Source: Papio anubis
Lineage: Eukaryota > Chordata > Mammalia > Primates > Cercopithecidae
NCBI RefSeq assembly: GCF_008728515.1
Contig: NC_044991.1
Location: forward strand, 38,954,968 to 39,018,967
DNA length: 64,000 bases
Reading direction: 5' to 3'
The notes under the pieces are model-generated. The model was not told where the DNA came from. It was given only the letters and a program-made list of their open reading frames with translations, and searched no databases. This document shows positions 9,906 through 20,530 of this stretch, in pieces. The position numbers and the translations under genes were made by a program. Numbering within the stretch: position 1 is the stretch's first letter; the number at the start of each line of letters is the position of its first letter.

Positions 9906-10829
9906 TGTTCTTACTTTTTATTCTTTTTATATACCTACCAAATAAGCTAAACCTCAGAAAAAGAATTTTTAATAAGAGGTTTGGGCAGATGCTGTTGGTG
10001 GACTGCCCATATCTCCTCAACTTGACCATGTCAGCACCCATCTGTCTGATTTCTGCATGTGAGGACCTACATCTCCCCTCTCAAGGGCAATTTCTGGCTG
10101 TCAGAGCTGACTTTGTCTATGTCCAGAAGTACCAGGGGTTCAACGCACCTGGGGGCTGCTCTTAACTAACGGCTGATGGGTGTTGCGGATGAATATCCCA
10201 CTTCCCCAGCGTGCTCTACGTTGCCTCCCAGAGTTTCTAGAGGAATTAAACTCCAGTCGTCCAAAGTGATAACTTCCTTGATAATGTACTTTTTCTAGAG
10301 TTCTTCCCTTCTTTGTCTTACATTTCAATTCCCTGTTCTGCACTGCCAAATAAACTATTTGCCTTCGAATCCTTGACCCTGAGTCTGCTTCTAAGAGATT
10401 TCAAACTAAGACAGATGCATTGTTCATAAATACATATCCCTGCATTCCGGACTAGATATTGATCAATTCTGCTGCTATTATCTTTTATTATACTGCTATC
10501 CTTTCCAGCTTCCTTAGGTCCACATTGTTGATGCAGGAGTAATCAAGGTTGTCACCCAAATCAGTAGAAGTAATTGGGTTGGAAAGAACACACTAACTTC
10601 AAGCCAGTGGTTATATTTAGAAATAAGGGATGAGGAATGATGCAGACTAACGATGGTGAGAAGACAAGATCCATATTATGTGTAGCGCTGTACTGGATTT
10701 TATTGTAAAGAGATAAAGCAGATATAAGGTCACGAAAAAGGTCAGTTCTGGTTGGTGGTTATACAGAGTGTGTTAACTTATCTTTGTATTTCTAAAACTG
10801 TCTCAAATAAAATAAAAATAAAAGTAAAA
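9906..10829 (+). other. Possible decayed LTR or repeat, then unassigned sequence
   Basis: A block around 9990-10410 has an LTR-like 3' end: CCAAATAAACTATTTGCC, TCGAATCCTTGACCCTGAG, TCTGCTTCTAAG, AACTAAGACA. AATAAA is in a position usual for an LTR poly(A) signal. I cannot assign the family. From 10411 to 10829 I see only AT-rich sequence, with TAAAATAAAAATAAAAG just before the L1, possibly an older retroposon tail. Confidence 0.35.
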
Positions 10830-10927
10830 TGTATCAAAATGTGTGGGACACAGAAAGTGGTGCTTACAGTGAATGCAGGTATTAGGAAAAAGAGATCGAA
10901 AATCAATAACCTAAGCATCTATCTTAG

Positions 10928-10993
10928 GAAAGTAAAAAAAAACAAAAACAAACAAACAAACAAACAAAAACCAAAAAAACACACAAAAAAAAC
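10928..10993 (+). repeat. (CAAA)n/A-rich simple repeat
   Basis: Runs of CAAA units between poly-A stretches inside the L1, absent from the expected L1 sequence at this point. Confidence 0.85.
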
Positions 10994-11944
10994 AGAAGCA
11001 GATTAGACCCAAAGTAAGCGGAAGAAAAGAAACAATAAAAATTAGAGCAGAAATCAATGAAACTAAAAAGGGGAAAAATAGATAAAATCAGCAAAAATCA
11101 GCAAAACAAAAAGGTGGTTCTTTTGAAAGGACAATAAAATTGATCAAGCCAGGTAAAAAGAAAAATAAAAGAAGACACAAATTACTAACATCAGAAATGA
11201 AAGCGGGACTATCACTACTTACTGCATTGACATTGAAAGGATAATAAAGGAATATGATGACGACCCTATGCCCAGAAATTTGAGAACCTAGATGATATGG
11301 GAGAATTATTTGACAGAAAAAGTCTACCAAATTCAAATAAGGAGAAATATATAACCTGAATAAGCCTGTGTCATTAAATAAATTGAATTAGCAATTAATA
11401 ATTTACTGAAAGAAACCAGGCCCAGATGAGTTCACTAGTAAATTATAACAAGCCTTTAAGGAAGAAATTGTATCAATTCTCTACAATGTCTTCCAGAAGA
11501 TGAAGCAGGGGGACTACGTCCTAACTCATTCTGTAACGCCAACATTACTTCAATACCAAACCAGATAAACTACATGAAAGGAAGACTAAAGACTAACATC
11601 TCTCATGAACATAGATGCAAAAAAATCATCAATAAAATATCAGCAAATCAAATCCAATAAGGTATATAAAAAGTTATATGCCATGTCCAGGTGGTATTTG
11701 TTCCAGTTATGCAAGGTAGGATTGGCATTTGAAATCAATTAATGTAATTCATCACATCCACAGGCTAAAGAAGAAAAATCATATAAACTTATCAAAAGAT
11801 GCAGAAAAAGCATTTAACAAAATCTAACACTGATTTATGATTTTAAAAATCTCTCAGAAAACTAAGAATAGAGTGGAACCTGGCAGAAAACACCTATCAA
11901 AAGCCTACGGTAACATTAATGGTAAGGAACAAGATGCTTTATTA

Positions 11945-12106
11945 AGTCTCAAGCACTCCTGGCTTTCTCCACATTATGGGCTGGGCCTTATCCATGGCCA
12001 GAGAAAGGCCTTAAACAGGGAAGAGTGGATGCCAAGGCAATTATGGCTAGAGCACTCCCCAATTATGGGGAGGGTTTAACAGTAAAAGGGAAGGTGAGAA
12101 ACCAGG
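11945..12106. mobile_element. 162-bp insertion in L1 with 5-bp direct repeat
   Basis: L1 ORF2 sequence breaks after AATGGT..AAGATGCTTTATTA and resumes at TATTATTCCCCTAAGATCAGG. The intervening 162 bp are not L1 and are flanked by TATTA at 11940-11944 and 12107-12111. Inside, GGCTTTCTC and GAGAAAGGCC form an inverted pair around a TTATCCATGGCC core. It could be a short non-autonomous element or filler from break repair. I recognise no family. Confidence 0.5.
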
Positions 12107-12868
12107 TATTATTCCCCTAAGATCAGGAATAAGGCAATGATGTTTCACTACTCCTGTTCAACATCATAATAAAAGTTCTATCCAATGTAATAGGACAAGA
12201 AAAATAAATGAAAGGCATGGAGATTGGGGGAAAAAAAAAAAAAACTCTCTTTTTACAGGTTTCAAAATTGTCTATATAGAAAATTCCACAGAATCCACAG
12301 CAACAACAAAAATCTCTTGAAAGTAATTACAGCAAGGTTGTAGGATACAAGGTTAATTTACAAAAGTCAATTGCTTTCCTACCTAGCAGCAATGAGAGAT
12401 TGAAATTTGAAAGTAAAATCATAATACCATTTATATTAGCACGAAATAACAAAAATTAAGTTTAAATCTAATAAACTATGTATAAGATCTATATAAAAAT
12501 ATAAAACTCTGATAAGAGAGGCATTCCATGCTAATGAATAGGAAGACTCAATATTGTTAGGATATCAGTTTTTCCTGAATTGCTCTATGGGTTCAATGCA
12601 ATCTAAAATCAAAATCATGGCAAGTAATTTTGTGGATATGAACAAACTGATTCCAGAGTTTATATGGTAAGACAAAAGACCCAGAATAGCCAACACATTA
12701 TTGGAGAAAAATAATGTCAGAGGATTAAAACTACCTGACTTCACCTCTTCTTACAAAGCTGTAGTAATCAAGATAATGTGATATTTCTGAAAGCAAAGAC
12801 AGATGAATGGAACACAACAGAAAACTTAAAAATAGACCCACACACTCAATTGATCTCTGACAAAGTAT

Positions 12869-12922
12869 CAAAGGTAATGCATATAAAGATATACAAAGGT
12901 AATGCATATAAAGGTAATGCAA
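12869..12922 (+). repeat. Short tandem duplication inside L1
   Basis: AAAGGTAATGCATATAAAG recurs about 25 bp later and a third partial GGTAATGCAATA follows, a small slippage duplication in ORF2-derived sequence. Confidence 0.7.
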
Positions 12923-14350
12923 TAGAGAAAATACAGTCTTTAATAAATGGTGCTGGGAAAGTTAGACATCCATATGCAAAAGAAAATGAACATAGACACT
13001 GACATTACACCTTTCCCAAAAATTAACTCAAAATGGATCATAGACCAAAAGTAAAATGCAAAACTGTAAAACCTCTAGAAGACAACATAGAGAAAATATA
13101 GGTGACCTTGGATTTGGTGATTCTTGAGATGCAGCGTACAAAATAAAACAAATTAAAAAATAGATAAATTGAACTTCATTAAAATTAACTGTTTTGTGAA
13201 AGACACTGCTCTGAGAATGAACAGACAAGCCACAGACTGGGAAAACATATTTGCAAAACAGATATTTGATAAAGAACTAGTAAGCAATCTACACAAATAA
13301 TTCTTTAAACTCAACAATAAGCAAACAACCCAATTAAAAAGTGAGCAAAAGATCTGAACAGACACTTTGACAAAGAAGATGTACAGACGACAAATCAGCA
13401 TATGAAAAGATGTTCCTTCCAAACCATATGTCATTAGGAAAATGCAAATTTAAAAAAACAATGAGATACAACTCCGCACCTATTACAATGGCCAAAATCC
13501 AAAAGACTTGACACCACCAAATGCTGGTGAAGATGTGGAGTAACAGAAAATCTTACTCATTACTGGTGGGAATGAAAAATGGTACAACCATATTGGAAGA
13601 TAGCTTAGCAGATTGTCACAAAGCTAGGCATACTTTTACCATATGATTGATCAGGCAATTGTGTTCCTTGATCTTTACCTAAATGAGCTGAAAACTTATC
13701 TCCACACAACAACCTGCACATAAATGTTCATAGCAGCCTTATTCTTAATTGCCAAAACTTGGAAGCACCCAAGATGTTCTTCAGTAGGTGAATGAATAAA
13801 CAAACTGTGGTACATTCATACGTTGGAATATTATTCAGCGATGAAAAGCAATGAGCTATCAAGCCTCAAAATGATATAGAGGAACTTTAAACACATATTC
13901 CTAAGTGAAAGAAGCCAACCTGAAAAGCTGCGTACTGTATAATGCCAACTATGAGACATTCTGGAAGAAATAAACTATGAGACAGAAAAAAGATCAGTGG
14001 TTTCCAGGGGTTGGTGAGAGGGAGGGATGGATCAGCAGAGCACTGGGGATTTTTAGGGCAATTAAACAATTCTGTAGGATAGAGGAATGATGGATACAGG
14101 ACATTACACATTTGGCAAGCCCCACAGAACTATACACCAAGAATAAACCCTAATATAAACTATAAAATTGAGTTAATAATAATGCATCATTATTTGTCAT
14201 CAATCATAATAAATGTACCACACTAATATAAGACGTTTACAGGGTAAATGGGGGTAGATGGGTAAGTGATGGGGATATGAGACTTTTTGTAGTTTCCACT
14301 CACTTTTCTGTAACTCTAAAACTACTCTTAAAAACAAAGTATATTAACTT

Positions 14351-14665
14351 AAAGTATCTCAAATAAACATTAAATATATTTCTGTTCCCTGGAGGTCTAA
14401 GAAGTGATGATCTGATTAGCAGAGTGGGGACTGTGCGTTGAGTCCATGCTTACTGCAGCCCTAACCACACTTCCTTCCTTTGCTTTCAGATGCACAGGAC
14501 CCTTGCCTAGCGAGTCAACGGCAGGCTGTGCTAGCCCTGTGCGTGACTGTGAGGTGTGAACTGTCATTACTTCCGGCCCCCAGACGTGATGCCGGGGCCC
14601 AGGAAGATGAGAGATGAGATAACGTAACCAAACAAACCGAGTTTGTCAGTGTCAGAATGTGAATT
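14351..14665. other. Unassigned sequence between L1 and Alu
   Basis: Contains a splice-acceptor-like run, CTTCCTTCCTTTGCTTTCAG, ending at 14490. With no neighbouring exon evidence I do not call an exon. Confidence 0.5.
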
Positions 14666-14681
14666 AGAAATGGGCTTCTAC

Positions 14682-14985
14682 AGCCGGGCGCAGTGGCTCA
14701 TGCCTGTAATCCCAGCGCCTTTGGAGGCCGAGGCAGGTGGATCACGAGGTCAGGAGATCGAGACCATCCTGGCTAACATGGTGAAACCCCATCTCTACTA
14801 AAAATATAAAACATTAGCCAGGCGTGGTGGTGGGTGCCTGTAGTTCCAGCTACTTGGGAGGCTGAGGCAGGAGAATAGTGTGAACCCGGGAGGCAGAGCT
14901 TGCAGTGAGCTGAGATTGCACCACTGCACTCCAGCCTGGGGGACAGAGCGAGACACTGTCTCAAAAAAAACAAAAAACAAAAAAC
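14682..14985 (+). mobile_element. AluY-like element, full length
   Basis: Sense Alu from AGCCGGGCGCAGTGGCTCATG to an A-rich tail (14963-14985). AGGTCAGGAGATCGAGACCATC and GCAGAGCTTGCAGTGAGC fit AluY-type diagnostic positions, with CpG decay. Target duplication AGAAATGGGCTTCTA (14666-14680) and AGAAATGGACTCCTA (14986-15000), two differences. Confidence 0.95.
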
Positions 14986-15000
14986 AGAAATGGACTCCTA

Positions 15001-15475
15001 CGGTGCAAGGAAGGGAAGGTCCCATACAGAGGTCAGCCCATCCTTAGCTTGATGAGACAACAGGAAGGTTAAAGGCTTCCAGATTGGTTTCCAAAGCTGC
15101 CTCATCCAGGAGTGGGTCCACAGTCTTGTCTGAAACGTGGCTGCAGGTATGTGATGTGAAATCCCAATGACTGTGGAGTCTCAGAATCCAGCCTGCTTTC
15201 CACTCAGAGAACACATGGCTTTGCTTTTAACCCATCCATTTAAACCCCCCTGTCACTCATATGTGATGAAAACACAGTCCCTCGGTATCCAAATGCACCC
15301 TGAGGCTGCTGTCCGTCCAGTGCTGAGCCCTCACCCAGTGCCCTCCACCCGGGCCCTTAAGTTCATCTTCCATCCATCCCTCCAGATACCTGGCAGAGCC
15401 CTGGACACTCTCATTGCTCTTCTTCCTCTGCTGACACAGTTCCTTGGAGCTAGACTTACCTCTAGTAGCTGAAAT
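15001..15475. other. Unassigned non-coding sequence
   Basis: Moderately GC-rich sequence. A 101-codon sense frame (15167-15472) has no domain signature. Nothing recognised. Confidence 0.5.
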
Positions 15476-15545
15476 TCTACTAAATTCACTCATTCTACTA
15501 AATAAATTCATTCTTAAAAAAACAAAAACAAAAACAAAAAAAAAC
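15476..15545 (+). repeat. 18-bp tandem pair followed by (CAAAAA)n
   Basis: ATTCTACTAAATTCACTC is followed by ATTCTACTAAATAAATTC and a third ATTC, then AAAAAAACAAAAACAAAAAC and more. The A-rich tail could end an unrecognised retroposon. Confidence 0.8.
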
Positions 15546-15731
15546 CTCAGTGAGGCCTCTCCTCTGGCAACTATTTCTAGATTTTTTCCAGGTAATGAAA
15601 TCTCTTCTGGTTAGAAAAGTAAGGAAATGTTCATTGTTGCCACCCTCTCTCTCTTACCTCGTGGTTTGGAAGCCAGGTTTACAGGTCAAACGTAGCTTGT
15701 CCCTTGCTGGGAAGCACTGTAGGGGCTGGGG
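15546..15731. other. Unassigned sequence, includes 5' target duplication of the LTR7
   Basis: Single-copy-like. The last five bases (TGGGG, 15727-15731) are the left target duplication of the following LTR. Confidence 0.5.
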
Positions 15732-16163
15732 TGTCAGGCCTCTGAGCCCAAGCTAAGCCATCATATGCCCTGTGACCTGCACTATGCATCCAGATGGCCT
15801 GAAGCAACTGAAGATCCACAAAAGAAGTGAAAATAGCCTTAACTGATGACATTTCACCATTGTGATTTGTTTCTGCCCCACCCTAACTGATCAATGTACT
15901 TTGTAATCTCCCCCACCCTTAAGAAGGTTCTTTGTAATTCTCCCCACCCTTGAGAATGTACTTTGTGAGATCCACCCCCTGCCCGCAAAACATTGCTCCT
16001 AACTCCACTGCCTATCCCCAAACCTATAAGAAGTAATGATAATCCCACCACGCTTTGCTGACTCTCTTTTCAGACTCAGGCTGCCTGCACCCAGGTGAAA
16101 GAGACAGCCTTGTTGCTCACACAGAGCCTGTTTGGTGGTCTCTTCACAGGGATGCGCGTGACA
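15732..16163 (+). mobile_element. Solitary HERV-H LTR (LTR7 type)
   Basis: A 432-bp LTR starting TGTCAGGCCTCTGAGCCCAA and ending GGGATGCGCGTGACA, with the TG..CA termini expected of a retroviral LTR. A perfect 5-bp target duplication TGGGG lies on both sides (15727-15731, 16164-16168). Internal landmarks are CAGATGGCCTGAAG, GCTGACTCTCTTTTCAGACTCAG and AGCCTGTTTGGTGGTCTCTTC. No retroviral internal region follows, so it is a solo LTR left by LTR-LTR recombination. TATAAG at about 16025 fits the promoter box. The usual AATAAA-type poly(A) signal of the family appears mutated (GAAAGAGACAG near 16098). LTR7 elements are known enhancers or promoters in primate pluripotent cells. Activity here is inference. 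Confidence 0.95.
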
Positions 16164-16168
16164 TGGGG

Positions 16169-17690
16169 TATTACTTTTCTGCATATCTCTGCAGCATTCA
16201 ACTTGTAAGGCACTTACTACAGTCAGAGACAAAACAGATCTTTGGACACTCATCCCGTTCTGTCTCTCCAGCTGTCTTGCCAGGTCCTTCTAAGATTACA
16301 TATAGAACCTTCCTACCTAAACACCGCACAGCACCTAACTTGACAACTAGGTGTTTGACAGATAAGGTGAGTGGATGCATGGTCAGGTGGGACTAACATG
16401 ATCAAAGTGAAGTATAAGCTGTGGTGCTGCTCTTAAATTTACTCTGGATATCTCTGAGCTTTGAAATAAGTTAAATTCACCCAGATAAGAAAACGTAAAT
16501 TCTAGAGTGATGTCTGTTTTCAGTGCTCGAGGATTCTCACGTCACTGTATTTCAGCAAAGACAAATTGTTAAGGTTAAGTTTGATTTTTTTTCCCATATC
16601 TGAAAAAGTGAAATATAATAAATCCATAGGAATACGTATTTCTTGTGTTGAACTAAAACCCCAACACCCCATCGGAAACCCAGTCACTAACATCCCCCTT
16701 CCACCCAAAGCTGGCCACATGCAAAACCAACAACGCTCTCAGTTTAAGACTGAATTCAACCTCTTTCTCCCCTTCTTATCCTCAGCAAGAGTTAACAATG
16801 TCTACATGGAGATACCGTGTCATTGCCAAATCAGTCACTCGGATCAGTGAGGCATTCCATTGTTTTTCATCCAGAGACCTCTGAACTTGCCCACTACACA
16901 GATCCAAACCATCAGTTGTTCTGACTTTATACAGACATGCTTTATGGATAAATGACCTGGAAGTCTCTTGCTTGGAAGGAAATAAGTTTTGCTTTGTTTT
17001 TGGTGAATCAGGCTATTATTAGTAATCATTTCAGTGGGGTGCTGAGAAGTTACTCCCATGTGCCAACAAAATTTGTGTGGAGTTATACGTGTTTCACAAA
17101 TATACTTCTGAGACAGGAACAACCAAATCTATCTGGGGTTTTGTTTTGTTTTTTGGCAAGGAAGGGCAGGCTTATGTCCCAATATATAATTTTTGTTTAC
17201 ATGTGTGTTTGTTTTCCACAGAAGAAAAAAAAATTTTAAACCCAAGCAAAAATACAAAGACAAAAATTTCGTGCCCTGTTCCTACAAAGCTTTGAAAGTA
17301 AAGGAACGTTTCTCAAGATGAAGGAGGCCTGATTCTCAGACCTGGGATAGCTGCCCAGCAGCATCCCATGCTCCACTGAATGTGGGTCTGGGGTCACCAA
17401 CAGGACAGCTGTCACAGAGGGCTAAGGGGGCAGCAGGCTGGTGGAGGGACAAGGAAGATGTGGCAGTGGAGACAAGCACAGCAGTGGAATGGAAACTTCT
17501 GTACGGGGTGTGGGGTGCCAGCCTGGAGGCAATCAGCCTTATTTCCTGGGAGGCCACTCTGCATCCCAGAAAGCCACAGCCAAAGGCTTCTTCCCCCAGG
17601 TTATGCACTCGTCTCACTGTGCGCTTGTTTCTGGGCATGATTTACCACTCCTCAGGCAACCATAAGTTGAGGACTGGAGAGGGAGGATGC
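16169..17690. other. Unassigned non-coding sequence
   Basis: No family recognised. A (CT/A)-poor mixed region. From about 17340 it becomes GC-richer and is open in several frames (for example 17382-17804, 140 codons), partly because the 3' portion enters the minisatellite. Confidence 0.5.
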
Positions 17691-18131
17691 AGAGGCCAAA
17701 TGCAGCTTGCTGTCTACACTGACTACCCTGTGGGGGTGCCAGGTGCAGAGGCCAATGAGTGGCTTAGTGTCTACACCACCTGCCATGTCGGGTGCCCAGT
17801 GTAGAGGCCAATGAGCAGCTTACTGTCCACACTACCTACCCTGTGGGGATGCTGGGTGCAGAGGCCAATGAGTGGCTTGGTGTCTACACTACCTACCATG
17901 TGGGAGTGCCAGGTGGGGAGGCCAATGAGCAGCTTGCTGTTCATACTGCCTACCAGGTAGGGGTGCTAGGTGCAGAGACCAATGAGTGACTTGGTGTCTA
18001 CACTACCTACTGTATGGGGGTGCCAGGTGCAGAGGCCAATGAGCAGCTTGCTGTCCACACTACCTACCATGTAGGGATGTCCTGTATAGAGGCCAGCAAG
18101 CAGCTTGCTGTCTATACTACCTACCACCCCC
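17691..18131 (+). repeat. 57-bp minisatellite, eight units, alternating A/B types
   Basis: Units begin with AGAGGCCAATGAG-like sequence at 17691, 17747, 17803, 17860, 17917, 17974, 18031 and 18088 (spacings 56, 56, 57, 57, 57, 57, 57). Units 2, 4 and 6 carry GAGTG(G/A)CTT followed by (A/G)GTGTCTAC; units 3, 5 and 7 carry GAGCAGCTT followed by (A/G)CTGT(C/T)CA, giving a 114-bp two-unit higher-order repeat. Six units keep a CCAAT box. Because 57 is a multiple of 3, most of the array is open and translates to a 19-residue repeat, a by-product rather than evidence of coding. Confidence 0.95.
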
Positions 18132-19010
18132 TAAGCAGGTGATGGGCCAGGAGCTAGACATTGAAGATCTCCAAGACCATCTTTATATCACTCAGAAATG
18201 ATGACTGTCCAAATCAGTCCTCCCAGAATGAAAGGTGCCCTTTTCAAAGTTCAATTTACTGCCCTGAAGTGTTGAAAAGCCCCTTCATTCTAACTCTGTC
18301 GGATGACTTTTGTGTGCTCAAAGGCCAGCGTTTTCCTTTCACAGCTGAGTGCCTGGTACCCAGACACCGAGGATCCCAAAACTTGATTCACTTCATTTTC
18401 TCAATTATCATTTCACGTTTTCAAAAACACAGGGGACCTTGAGGCAGTGAGAGTGCTTGGGCACTAACGCCAGAGCCTTTCAGGGAAAGCCGTGGTGTTC
18501 TCCATCGGCTCACTTGGCAGTTAGACTCATGTGCAGAGTTCTGTCCCGAAAATGCAGCAGGCCTTACAATGACCTCATTAATGTCCCTTCACCAGCTTGT
18601 GGCAAAATTGTGGTGGAGAATTTTCTGGAATTATGCTAGAGGGAAGCATGGCCAACCACTGTGCCCCAAATAGCAGGGGGAACAGGGTGGAGGAGGATGA
18701 AGACAGGATCAGAACGCACTTGAGGAGCGCAGGAGCTCCCCGGCATTCCTACCAGCTGTCTTGAAAACCATCTGCCGTCAGGCACATGGGTTTGCTATAG
18801 AGAACTGCGGGGCAGGGCCAGGCTGTGGAAACCCAGATGCCCACTGGAATTATCCTGTCCCAGCTGTTTGGGTCAATTGTCCTGGATAAGCCTCATCCCA
18901 CACAAGGTGGGAAGCCCCAGGCTTCTTCCCACCTCCTCATGGGACTCTTGAGGGCACGATGTTGGCCCCAGCACTTCTTGCTCTGTCTTCTGACTTCTAC
19001 TAATTCTGAC
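18132..19010. other. Unassigned non-coding sequence
   Basis: No gene or repeat recognised. Ends with CTGAC, the left target duplication of the next LTR. Confidence 0.5.
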
Positions 19011-19369
19011 TATATTAGTCCATTCTCACATTGCTATAAGGAAGTACCCAAGGCTGGGTAATTTATAAAATAGGTTTCATTGACTCACAGTTCCACATGG
19101 CTGGGGAGGCCTCAGAAAACTTACAATCATGGTGGAAGGCACCACTTCACAGGGAATCGGGAGGAGAATGAGTGCCAGCAGGGGAAATGCCAGATGCTTA
19201 TAAAACCATCGGATCTTGTGAGACTCACTCATTATCACGAGAACAGCATGGAGAAAACTGCCCCCATGATTCAATTACCTCCACCCGGTCCTGCCCTTGA
19301 CACGTGGGGATTATGGGGATTACAATTCAAGGTGAGACTTGGGTGGGGATACAGAGCCAAACCGTATCA
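19011..19369 (-). mobile_element. MST-type MaLR LTR (THE1 relative), antisense solo LTR
   Basis: Reverse complement of an MST/THE1 LTR: TATATTAGTCCATTCTCACA, CAAGGCTGGGTAATTTATAA, CACATGGCTGGGGAGGCCTC, ATAAAACCATCGGATCTTG, ATTATCACGAGAACAGCATG, GTGGGGATACAGAGCCAAAC, GTATCA. Flanks CTGAC (19006-19010) and CCGAC (19370-19374) look like a 5-bp target duplication with one change. No internal sequence, hence a solitary LTR. Confidence 0.92.
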
Positions 19370-19374
19370 CCGAC

Positions 19375-20309
19375 TCTCATATCGTTCCTCTTATGTATCC
19401 TCTCTCCCCTCTACACTGACACAATCCATTTGCTTTTGATGTCCCCACAAGACCATTTCATTGCTCCAACATTTACATGTCTCACCATGTTATTCTGTTA
19501 ACTCATTTATCTGTTCTGTCTTTTGGAACCTGATCTCTCTTGTCATGGGTACACCTAGCCCCCACTGCCCTTCTAGCTCTCTCATCAATGGGGGCCACTG
19601 TCCTCTGATGTGACCCCAATCCCCTGGCTGCAGAAATTGGAGAAAAGTGAAGACATGGCCTGTGCTGAACCAAAAATGGTCCTTCACTTTCTTGGCCATT
19701 GTGATTGGTCCAGGGAAGGACACAGGTGCCAGCTGTAACCAATCAGAGCCCTTCTTTGGGGTTTTCCTAAGTAGAGATGGGGAAAGAGTCCCTTTCTCCC
19801 TAGAGGCTGAGATGTAAAGATTGGATTCAGGTATAGTGGTGACCCTGGACCCAGCTACCTGTGAAAGCAGATACGTGAATACACACCTGGAAAGCAGTAA
19901 AAGAGAACAAGACTGATATGATGAGAGAAGCAGCCAGAAGACCTCCTGGGCTCCTTTGCTCTAGTGCTGTCTACAAAGTGGCCACAAAGCTCCTGCCAGC
20001 ATCCAGCCAGAAACTAGGGTTGAGGTGGGGAAGACATCCCCTGAAGAGGCCCCTGAACGTACTAGGGTCAGTAAATCTACATGAGCATCCTGGACCTTTT
20101 CAGCAGGTAGAGCAGAACTTCTTTCTCACATCCATCTGTGAAGTCCAAGACACATGCATCTGAGCGTCACGCTAATAACACCAAGATCATGAGCTGAAAT
20201 TCCACTTGGGTCCTTTTACATGGCTTTTTTAAAGGAAGTCACAGGAGAGTACTCCCAACCTTTGAGAAAGGACGGGTCAATTAGAAGTTCCATTAGTGGC
20301 TCAGTGCAA
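19375..20309. other. Unassigned sequence, possibly old repeat
   Basis: Holds an inverted CCAAT pair: GTGATTGGTCC near 19702 and TAACCAATCAGAGCCC near 19737. Such paired motifs occur in some ancient interspersed repeats, but I cannot assign one. A frame at 19918-20163 shows no domain. Confidence 0.4.
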
Positions 20310-20530
20310 ACCGATCTCTGCTGCTTCCTCTCCCTAGCCCTGTAACTCTGGGGCTAGGCATAGAATTTCTCAGGGCCTCAGTTTCCCCAGCTAGGAAAAC
20401 ATAACCTTATGGGATATAAAAACAGTGGTCCTCACCTCAGGGTGTAAGGACTGAATCAACTGATATGTGCCAAGTTCTGGACACTATCTGATGCATGATA
20501 AATACTCAACAACTGTTAGCTATTAGTATC
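20310..20530 (+). mobile_element. MIR SINE
   Basis: Sense MIR: CAGGGCCTCAGTTTCCCCAG, CTAGGAAAACATAACCTTATG, CACCTCAGGGTGTAAGGACTG, AATCAACTGATATGTGCCAAG, ATGATAAATACTCAACAACTG, TTAGCTATTAG. Confidence 0.88.

Larger units (their letters stand above)
10830..14350 (+). mobile_element. Old L1M (MC/MD/ME-like) ORF2 plus 3' UTR, sense, broken
   Basis: L1 ORF2-derived sequence in sense orientation. Landmarks in order: AAAATGTGTGGGACACAGAAAG, ATTAGAGCAGAAATCAATGAAA, CCCAGATGAGTTCACTAGTAA, CCCCTAAGATCAGGAATAAGG, GGTGCTGGGAAAG, GTTCATAGCAGCCTTATTC, GAATATTATTCAGCGATGAAA. The 3' UTR has ATCAGCAGAGCACTGGGGATTT and ACTACTCTTAAAAACAAAG. It is dead: the reverse-transcriptase active-site block around 12250-12275 no longer encodes the two catalytic aspartates, and stops and frameshifts are frequent. 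It starts inside ORF2. An A/C-rich tract (10928-10993) has grown within it and a 162-bp insertion lies at 11945-12106. Confidence 0.85.

Noticed and set aside
14470..14490. Splice-acceptor-like tract as exon start
   Set aside because: Pyrimidine-AG tracts are common by chance. No donor, conserved frame or transcript evidence supports an exon.
15732..16163. Part of a full HERV-H provirus
   Set aside because: Sequence on both sides of the LTR is a matching 5-bp target duplication followed by unrelated DNA, so only a solo LTR is present.
17382..17989. 140- and 65-codon frames with an apparent 19-residue protein repeat
   Set aside because: The period is the 57-bp minisatellite translated. The first two 56-bp units break the frame, and no start or splice context exists.
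19700..19750. Inverted CCAAT pair as a bidirectional promoter
   Set aside because: No CpG island, GC boxes or initiator nearby. The motif pair is likely part of an old repeat.
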